Assembly: GCF_001308265.1 (NCBI RefSeq)
Contig: NZ_CP012023.1
Span: forward strand, 1,068,932 to 1,132,931
Reading direction: 5' to 3'
Source of the DNA: Celeribacter marinus
GTDB lineage: Bacteria; Pseudomonadota; Alphaproteobacteria; Rhodobacterales; Rhodobacteraceae
DNA length: 64,000 nt
Position 1 is the first letter of the stretch; the number at the start of each line of letters is the position of its first letter. Positions 57,965-64,000 of the stretch are shown here, piece by piece. The notes under the pieces were generated by a model. That model did not search any database and was not told where the DNA came from. It saw nothing but the letters and a program-made list of their open reading frames with translations. A program made the translations under genes and the position numbers.

Positions 57965-60298
57965 GTGCCGTCATTTTCCAACACTCTTGAGCAAGCAATC
58001 CATTCTGCCTTGGCGCTGGCGAACGCCCGCCACCATGAATTGGCTACGCTAGAACATCTTCTCCTCGCCCTCATCGACGAACCCGATGCGGCTCGTGTCA
58101 TGCAAGCCTGCAATGTGGAATTGGATGAGTTGCGAAAGACCCTTTTGGAATACATCGAGGATGACCTGTCGACACTCGTCACCGATGTCGAAGGGTCCGA
58201 AGCGGTTCCAACCGCCTCATTCCAACGTGTCATTCAACGCGCCGCCATTCATGTCCAATCGTCTGGCCGGACAGAAGTCACAGGTGCGAACGTGCTCGTC
58301 GCGATCTTTGCCGAGCGCGAAAGCAACGCCGCGTATTTCCTGCAAGAACAAGACATGACGCGCTATGACGCCGTAAACTACATCGCACATGGTGTTGCCA
58401 AAGATCCCGCATTTGGCGAAAGCCGTCCGATCTCAGGCGCCAATGAAGAGATCCAAGACACCCAAAAACAAGAAACCGTTGACGGCGGCGAAGCGAAAGA
58501 ATCTGCACTGTCCAAATACTGTGTCGATCTAAACGCGAAGGCGGCCGAGGGCGATGTTGATCCGCTCATCGGTCGTACCGACGAGGTCGAGCGCTGTATC
58601 CAAGTGTTGTGTCGCCGCCGCAAGAACAACCCGCTTTTGGTGGGCGATCCCGGTGTTGGTAAAACCGCCATCGCGGAAGGACTCGCTAAAAAGATCAACG
58701 ATGGCGAAACGCCTGAAATCCTGTCAAAGACCACCATCTACTCGCTCGATATGGGCGCACTCTTGGCCGGCACGCGGTATCGTGGCGATTTCGAGGAACG
58801 CCTCAAAGGTGTGATGAAAGAACTAGAGGATCACCCCGACGCGATCCTGTTCATTGACGAAATTCACACGATCATCGGGGCTGGAGCCACCTCTGGCGGC
58901 GCGATGGATGCATCCAACCTGCTAAAACCTGCCCTTCAGGGCGGCAAACTGCGGTGTATGGGGTCCACAACCTACAAAGAGTTCCGTCAGCATTTTGAAA
59001 AGGACCGCGCACTAGCGCGCCGTTTCCAAAAGATCGACGTCAATGAGCCATCGGTCGAAGATGCTGTGAAAATCCTGATGGGCCTAAAACCCTATTTCGA
59101 GGAACATCACGACATTCGCTACACCAATGATGCGATCAAAACCGCCGTTGAGTTGGCCGCACGCTACATCCATGATCGCAAGCTGCCCGACAAAGCCATC
59201 GACGTTATTGACGAGGCGGGCGCCGCCCAGCATCTCGTCGCCGAAAGCCGCCGCCGCAAAACGATCTCACCCAAAGAGATCGAATCTGTGGTTGCCAAAA
59301 TCGCGCGCATCCCAGCCAAAAACGTCTCCAAAGATGACGCAGAAGTGCTCAAAGATCTCGAATCTTCGCTCAAACGCGTGGTGTTCGGCCAAGATGATGC
59401 CATTGTCGCACTCTCCTCCGCGATCAAACTGTCGCGGGCGGGCCTACGTGAGCCAGAAAAGCCCATCGGGAACTACCTGTTCGCCGGACCAACCGGTGTC
59501 GGCAAAACCGAAGTTGCAAAACAACTCGCAGATACACTTGGCGTCGAATTGCTGCGCTTTGATATGTCCGAGTACATGGAGAAACACGCGATCTCCCGCC
59601 TCATCGGCGCACCTCCGGGCTATGTCGGCTTTGATCAAGGCGGCTTGTTAACTGACAGCGTTGATCAGCACCCGCACTGTGTTCTCTTGCTTGATGAAAT
59701 TGAGAAAGCGCATCCTGATGTCTTCAACATCCTGTTGCAGGTGATGGATAACGGCAAGTTAACCGATCACAACGGTCGCACGGTCGATTTTCGCAATGTC
59801 ATCCTCATCATGACGTCGAACGCAGGGGCCACCGAGCAAGCCAAAGAGGCCATCGGCTTTGGTCGCGATCGTCGCACTGGCGAAGATACGGCCGCAATCG
59901 AGCGGACATTCACACCAGAATTCCGCAACCGTTTGGACGCCGTCGTCTCCTTTGCACCGCTTCCTAAAACGGTCATCATGCAGGTGGTCGAAAAGTTCGT
60001 TCTCCAACTCGAAGCGCAGCTCATGGACCGCAACGTTCACATCGAGCTCACGCCAAAAGCGGCCGCGTGGCTTGCGGATAAAGGGTATGATGACAAGATG
60101 GGCGCACGCCCCCTTGGCCGTGTGATCCAAGAGCACATCAAAAAGCCGCTCGCCGAGGAATTGCTATTTGGCAAACTGGCAAAAGGCGGAGTGGTTAAAG
60201 TTGGCGTGAAAGACGGCGCAATTGATCTGAGGATCGAAAAACCCGATGCACCGCGTATCAGCCGCTCTAAAAAGCCGCCTCTTTTGACCGCCGATTAA
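57965..60298 (+). CDS. clpA: ATP-dependent Clp protease ATP-binding subunit ClpA
   Basis: 777 residues, GTG start. The N-terminal Clp-N domain (SFSNTLEQAIHSALALANARHHE) recruits substrates and ClpS; the first AAA module has the P-loop GDPGVGKT near 224, the second GPTGVGKT near 513, and EAIGFGRDR contains the ClpP-binding IGF loop. It unfolds proteins for ClpP. No clpS or clpP is adjacent. A long AT-rich region lies upstream. The M23 peptidase gene starts 15 bases after. Confidence 0.96.
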   Translation: MPSFSNTLEQAIHSALALANARHHELATLEHLLLALIDEPDAARVMQACNVELDELRKTLLEYIEDDLSTLVTDVEGSEAVPTASFQRVIQRAAIHVQSSGRTEVTGANVLVAIFAERESNAAYFLQEQDMTRYDAVNYIAHGVAKDPAFGESRPISGANEEIQDTQKQETVDGGEAKESALSKYCVDLNAKAAEGDVDPLIGRTDEVERCIQVLCRRRKNNPLLVGDPGVGKTAIAEGLAKKINDGETPEILSKTTIYSLDMGALLAGTRYRGDFEERLKGVMKELEDHPDAILFIDEIHTIIGAGATSGGAMDASNLLKPALQGGKLRCMGSTTYKEFRQHFEKDRALARRFQKIDVNEPSVEDAVKILMGLKPYFEEHHDIRYTNDAIKTAVELAARYIHDRKLPDKAIDVIDEAGAAQHLVAESRRRKTISPKEIESVVAKIARIPAKNVSKDDAEVLKDLESSLKRVVFGQDDAIVALSSAIKLSRAGLREPEKPIGNYLFAGPTGVGKTEVAKQLADTLGVELLRFDMSEYMEKHAISRLIGAPPGYVGFDQGGLLTDSVDQHPHCVLLLDEIEKAHPDVFNILLQVMDNGKLTDHNGRTVDFRNVILIMTSNAGATEQAKEAIGFGRDRRTGEDTAAIERTFTPEFRNRLDAVVSFAPLPKTVIMQVVEKFVLQLEAQLMDRNVHIELTPKAAAWLADKGYDDKMGARPLGRVIQEHIKKPLAEELLFGKLAKGGVVKVGVKDGAIDLRIEKPDAPRISRSKKPPLLTAD

Positions 60299-60312
60299 AG
60301 CAGGACGGGACA

Positions 60313-61284
60313 ATGCGACCCATTCTCATCGGTACTTTGTTTTTGTCCCTCGCAGGCCCCGCGCTTGCGAGGGATCCTGTTTTAAACCCGCCAATTGACT
60401 GCACCTTGGGCGAGACATGTTACATCCAGAACTACGTCGATACAGACCCAAGTTCCGGAGCCGCAGATTTCACCTGTGGATCCCTCACCTATGATGGACA
60501 TAAAGGCACGGATTTTGGCCTACCTAGTTTGGCCGCGATGAAAGACGGCGTAGATGTGCGTGCCGCAGCCCCCGGCACAGTACGCGCCATACGAAACGAC
60601 ATGATTGATCACATCCAAGGGGGCACAGATGCGCCTGACGTGTCGGGCCGCGAATGCGGCAACGGCGTGGTTATTGATCACGGAGACGGATGGACCACGC
60701 AATATTGCCACATGGCACAAGGGTCCATTAGCGTCACCAAGGGTCAGCGTGTCTCGAAAGAGACAACACTCGGACAGGTCGGCCTATCCGGCAAAACGCA
60801 ATTTCCCCATGTCCATCTCTCGGTGCGCCACAATGGCGAGATCATCGACCCGTTCAATCCTAACGCGCGCATTGCATGTGGCGATACGGGCGCGCGCGAC
60901 GATGCGCTTTGGCAAACTCCGATCACCTACCAAGCGGGCGGCATTCTGTCTGTCGGCGTGTGGGACGCCGTGCCAGACTATGCCGCGATCAAAGCGGGAA
61001 CAGTGGACGCGACAACGCTTCCCACCACATCTCCGGCTCTTGTGGTGTTCGGCTACGCGTTTGGCGCACGCACCGCAGATGTGATGCGCCTATCGCTCAC
61101 TGGGCCGGATGGAAACGTGGTCACAAAAGACCTCGATCTCGCAAAAAACCAAGCCCTCTTCTTTCGTGCAACCGGCAAGCGCGGATCACAATGGCCTGTC
61201 GGCACATATGACGCAGAAGCGATATTACTGCGCGATGGCGTGATCGTCGACAGCATGGCGCGCACCATCGAAGTTGTGAATTAA
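60313..61284 (+). CDS. M23 family metallopeptidase, secreted
   Basis: 323 residues. Signal peptide MRPILIGTLFLSLAGPALA. The LytM zinc site is seen as GHKGTDFG (first His and Asp) and PHVHLSVRH (second His pair). The C-terminal 120 residues form a beta-rich domain (VVFGYAFGARTADVMRLSL, GSQWPVGTYDAEAI). Degrades or remodels peptidoglycan peptides; whether it is active or a LytM-domain activator cannot be told. It is only 15 bases from clpA, but no functional link is known. Confidence 0.9.
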   Translation: MRPILIGTLFLSLAGPALARDPVLNPPIDCTLGETCYIQNYVDTDPSSGAADFTCGSLTYDGHKGTDFGLPSLAAMKDGVDVRAAAPGTVRAIRNDMIDHIQGGTDAPDVSGRECGNGVVIDHGDGWTTQYCHMAQGSISVTKGQRVSKETTLGQVGLSGKTQFPHVHLSVRHNGEIIDPFNPNARIACGDTGARDDALWQTPITYQAGGILSVGVWDAVPDYAAIKAGTVDATTLPTTSPALVVFGYAFGARTADVMRLSLTGPDGNVVTKDLDLAKNQALFFRATGKRGSQWPVGTYDAEAILLRDGVIVDSMARTIEVVN

Positions 61285-61300
61285 ACGCACGCGATCCCTA

Positions 61301-62944
61301 CTATTTTTCCGTTAGTTTCAATTCGATACGTCGATTTTGCGCCAAGGCAGTGGATGACGATCCTGATGCAACGGGTTGAAATTCGCCAAATCCCGCAGCA
61401 ACCAATCGCTCTGGCGGAAAACCGAGACTACGGCTCATAAAACGAACAACGGACAGGGCGCGCGCCTGCGATAGCTCCCAGTTGTCGGCATACTCGCCAA
61501 GCCCCGAAAGCGGTGTATTGTCGGTATGCCCGTCCACACGGATCACCCAATCGATCTCTGATGGGATGTCTTTTGCCACGTCATTGAGAATGCCCGCGAC
61601 CCGTGCAATCTGGACTTGTCCGTTGCCGCCAAGATCGGCTGATCCCGCCTCGAACAAGACCTCCGACGAAAAGACAAATCTATCACCGACGATGCGCACA
61701 CCATCGCGATCACCCAAAATTTCGCGCAAACGGCCAAAGAATTCCGAGCGGTAATTCTCCAACTTCTTCGCCTCGACCTCAAGTCGGATACGCTCGGCCT
61801 CTTCCAACTCGGCGCGGCGTTTCTCTTCTGCTGCAACTTGCGCGAGGGCTGCGTTTAACCGCGAGGTGAGCGCGTCCACCTGAACGTTGCCATCTCTGTC
61901 GGCCGCCGCGCGTGCATCCAAGACGGCTTGTAAGGATGCAAGTTGCCCGCGCAATTCTGTTACTTGCGCATTCAACAAGGCAACTTTGCGCGCCCCCTCT
62001 GCGGATCTTACTTCCTCGGTTTGTAGCGCCTCTTGGGCGGTCGCTAAAAGAGCGGCTTGTTTTTGCGCATCGCTCAACTCAACACTCAGATCCGCTTGCA
62101 AGTTTTTACGCGCAGCCTCTGCTGCCGCCAAAAGCGTCAACGTGTCTTCGGCATCTTTGCGGGCCTCTTCGAGGGCAAGCGTCATTGCCGTCAGTTCATC
62201 ATTTGAGCTAGCCAATTTGTCACGCAACGCCTCAAGAGCCGCGGCGTCGACCAATCGCGCCTCCTCAGCTGCTGACAGCTCCGCTAGCTTTTCCGAAAAC
62301 GCCAACTCGCGCGCCTGTGATTGCGTCTGTTCATCCGCAAGCATCGCGGCGATGGCATCGCGCCGCGCCGCAGCCAAGCGGGCTTGTTCGGTGGCGACAT
62401 CAATCTCGTCTCGGGCCTTGGCCAACGCCAATTGCATGGCCTCTTGCTCAGATATCACCAACGCATTGGCGGCGTTTAGCTCGTCCACTGTTGCTTGTAA
62501 CGTGGCGCTTTGCGTGCGCGCGGCGTCTCGGTCAGCCAAAAGACTGGCGACCTGTGCCTCAAATGAAGCGATTTGATTGGCTTGGTTTTCCGCTTCTTGC
62601 GACAAAGCCGCATTTTGGCTTTGCAGTGAGGCGATTAGCGCAGTTTGCGCCTGCGCAACGGATCGCACCTCACCAAGCGTGGCGCGCATAGAGCCAAGCT
62701 GCGCATCCAAATCCGTTGAACGATCTTGCTCGAGGCCCAAAGCCAACGCGAGCGCACTCACTTCGGCAGTTAATGCATCCAACTCAGTTTCTTGTCCCGT
62801 AATCGTGTCGCGTAACATCGATTGCATGATCATAAAGATCGTCAATACAAACATCAAAACTAGCAAAAGCGCAGTCATTGCATCAACGAACCCCGGCCAT
62901 ATTGATCCGGACATGCGTTGCGAGGAACGGCGCAAAACGGCCAT
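61301..62944 (-). CDS. MotB/OmpA-type protein with long coiled coil
   Basis: 547 residues. One N-terminal membrane helix (about residues 20-42) after FVDAMTALLLVL, where the aspartate matches the proton-carrying Asp of MotB. Residues about 50-400 are a heptad-rich coiled coil. The C-terminal OmpA peptidoglycan-binding domain has RVDGHTDNTPLSGLG and NRRIELKLTE. The gene follows the MotA/ExbB-like gene by 3 bases, so the two form a channel-stator pair. Its exact process is unknown; flagellar MotB is unlikely because of the 350-residue coil. Confidence 0.88.
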   Translation of the reverse strand: MAVLRRSSQRMSGSIWPGFVDAMTALLLVLMFVLTIFMIMQSMLRDTITGQETELDALTAEVSALALALGLEQDRSTDLDAQLGSMRATLGEVRSVAQAQTALIASLQSQNAALSQEAENQANQIASFEAQVASLLADRDAARTQSATLQATVDELNAANALVISEQEAMQLALAKARDEIDVATEQARLAAARRDAIAAMLADEQTQSQARELAFSEKLAELSAAEEARLVDAAALEALRDKLASSNDELTAMTLALEEARKDAEDTLTLLAAAEAARKNLQADLSVELSDAQKQAALLATAQEALQTEEVRSAEGARKVALLNAQVTELRGQLASLQAVLDARAAADRDGNVQVDALTSRLNAALAQVAAEEKRRAELEEAERIRLEVEAKKLENYRSEFFGRLREILGDRDGVRIVGDRFVFSSEVLFEAGSADLGGNGQVQIARVAGILNDVAKDIPSEIDWVIRVDGHTDNTPLSGLGEYADNWELSQARALSVVRFMSRSLGFPPERLVAAGFGEFQPVASGSSSTALAQNRRIELKLTEK

Positions 62945-62947
62945 CCT

Positions 62948-64000
62948 CTAAGCCTTTGGCCCGATGATATCGCGCAACGTTCGAGACACACCTGCAATCT
63001 CGCGGCGTATTTCATTCAGGCTCTCTTGGCGACCCGCAGATATCTCTTCGAGAATGCGCAGGAGTTGGACATCAATCGACCGCAACCGCATGCGCGCCTC
63101 GGCGTCTGTTGTCGCCCCGCCCTCTTGCTCGCGTTTCGTCAGCACCGCAATCAACTGTTCTTGGCCCGCAATAAGACGCTCTTGCCCCGCCACCATACGC
63201 TCATCGCCTGCGATATCGACGCGCTCCGCATCAAGTCGGCTCACAAGCGCCTCAACCGACGCGGCCAAATGGCCAAGACGATCATCAACCGCCGCTCGTG
63301 ACATATCCGACTGCATGTAAATGGTTTGTAGCGTGTCCATCTGCTGGCTCATATGATCAAGAACGGCCGCCGCCCCCGACATCTCGCCGCCATCGCCCTC
63401 GGCCGCAGAGAACCCAATGCGCGTGAATGACGAGAGCCATTCCTCTAGTTCACGAAAAAACCGGTTTTGGCCATGAGACGCAAACAGTTCCAACATGCCC
63501 ACAACCAAGGAGCCCGCAAGACCCAAAAGTGACGAGGCAAAGGCCGTGCCCATCCCCCCAAGCTGTTGTTCCAGCCCGCCCATCAGGCGCCCAAAGATAT
63601 CGGTCGAGCTTTCACCGTCTTGCGGGGCGAGAGATCGAATGGTGTCGACAACAGCAGGAACAGTCGTCGCAAGGCCGTAGAATGTCCCCAAAAGTCCAAG
63701 AAATATCAGAAGGTTAGTGATGTAACGCGTGATATCACGCGCCTCGTCGATACGTGTTGCTACAGAATCAAGAATGGAGCGCGCAGAGGATGACGAAATT
63801 TGACGCCGTGCATCGCGCCCGCGCATCAACGCAGCGAGCGGCGCCAACAAACGCGGCGCGTGTTTGGCACCATCGTCAGGGCGTACACCGGCAAATCGCT
63901 CGATCCAATTGACCGAGGCGACCAACTGGAGGACCTGCCAGAAACATGCGAGGATACCCAGCACGAACACAACGGCAATAAACCCGTTGAGATACGGGCT
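62948..64000 (-). CDS. MotA/TolQ/ExbB-type proton channel protein (5' end outside window)
   Basis: The frame is open to the window edge at 64000, so the N-terminus is missing; 350 residues are present. A membrane helix near the edge is followed by a cytoplasmic loop, the signature LLIFLGLLGTFYGLATTVP (TolQ/ExbB/MotA second helix) and GTAFASSLLGLAGSLVVGML (third helix). The last about 130 residues (MDTLQTIYMQ...EISAGRQESLNEIRREI) are a cytoplasmic coiled coil. It is directly followed by the MotB/OmpA-like gene on the same transcript. It should use the proton gradient to drive its partner. Confidence 0.87.
   Translation of the reverse strand, partial: SPYLNGFIAVVFVLGILACFWQVLQLVASVNWIERFAGVRPDDGAKHAPRLLAPLAALMRGRDARRQISSSSARSILDSVATRIDEARDITRYITNLLIFLGLLGTFYGLATTVPAVVDTIRSLAPQDGESSTDIFGRLMGGLEQQLGGMGTAFASSLLGLAGSLVVGMLELFASHGQNRFFRELEEWLSSFTRIGFSAAEGDGGEMSGAAAVLDHMSQQMDTLQTIYMQSDMSRAAVDDRLGHLAASVEALVSRLDAERVDIAGDERMVAGQERLIAGQEQLIAVLTKREQEGGATTDAEARMRLRSIDVQLLRILEEISAGRQESLNEIRREIAGVSRTLRDIIGPKA

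Noticed and set aside
61301..64000. Complete Zorya anti-phage system
   Set aside because: The ZorA/ZorB-like parts are present, but the genes on the left are an M23 peptidase and clpA, and no helicase or nuclease partner is in the window; the pair also looks like a common Rhodobacterales envelope unit.

Overview
The window looks like chromosomal DNA of an alphaproteobacterium of the order Rhodobacterales (Roseobacter-like). The grounds are a GcrA cell-cycle regulator, short DUF1467, DUF1150 and DUF6455 proteins, a methylmalonyl-CoA epimerase, a Hint-domain protein, an atpHAGDC operon without the Fo genes, a moderately high GC content and generally dense packing. Genus and species cannot be decided from the sequence. 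I see no rRNA, tRNA, CRISPR array, insertion sequence or prophage. The window begins inside a secreted serine protease and ends inside a MotA/ExbB-type channel gene.

Layout. 1-5.2 kb: partial trypsin-like protease, an orphan ABC-2 permease, gcrA, an ABC ATPase/permease pair and a periplasmic YceI protein. 5.2-11.6 kb: a cytochrome b561-YceI fusion, rimO, a low-GC islet with a frame-disrupted membrane/coiled-coil gene and a palindromic element, then a rhodanese, a DCC-family protein, a YigZ-like protein, dgkA, a DUF4405 protein and a DUF6455 protein. 11.8-18.8 kb: M48 lipoprotein, nitroreductase, EI24/CysZ-like protein, DUF1467, mce, a response regulator, aspS and a PAP2 membrane enzyme. 19-26.6 kb: carB, a DEAD-box helicase, tdk, csaA-like, proC and ybjN-like. 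26.6-30 kb: a non-coding stretch with DnaA-box-like sites, then ubiK and the lgt-midA-pgeF operon. 30-35.7 kb: a small conserved ORF, a Hint protein, lrp/trxB divergent pair, a sulfate adenylyltransferase/APS kinase fusion and a periplasmic rhodanese. 35.8-42.1 kb: DUF1150-hsp20 behind a heat-shock-type promoter, DUF465, purEK, Nudix, a tandem PilJ-domain protein and groESL behind a CIRCE element. 42.1-50.7 kb: DUF2161, Mn-dependent pyrophosphatase, GNAT, HAD hydrolase, MaoC hydratase, ribF, YcgN-like, threonine aldolase, DsbA-like isomerase, prs and an H-type lectin. 50.7-64 kb: atpHAGDC, a methyltransferase, gloB, clpA, an M23 peptidase and a MotB/OmpA-MotA/ExbB pair.

Most genes are housekeeping: energy (F1 ATPase), proteostasis (GroESL, Hsp20, ClpA), nucleotide synthesis (CarB, PurEK, Prs, Tdk), sulfur assimilation and redox (Sat-APSK, TrxB, rhodaneses) and envelope maintenance (Lgt, PgeF, M48, M23, MotA/B-like). 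I found no clear undescribed multigene system. The most unusual signals are the 20-bp-phased DnaA-box-like cluster near 26.7 kb, the frame-disrupted low-GC gene with its neighbouring palindromic element near 8-9 kb, and the MotA/MotB-like pair at the right edge.
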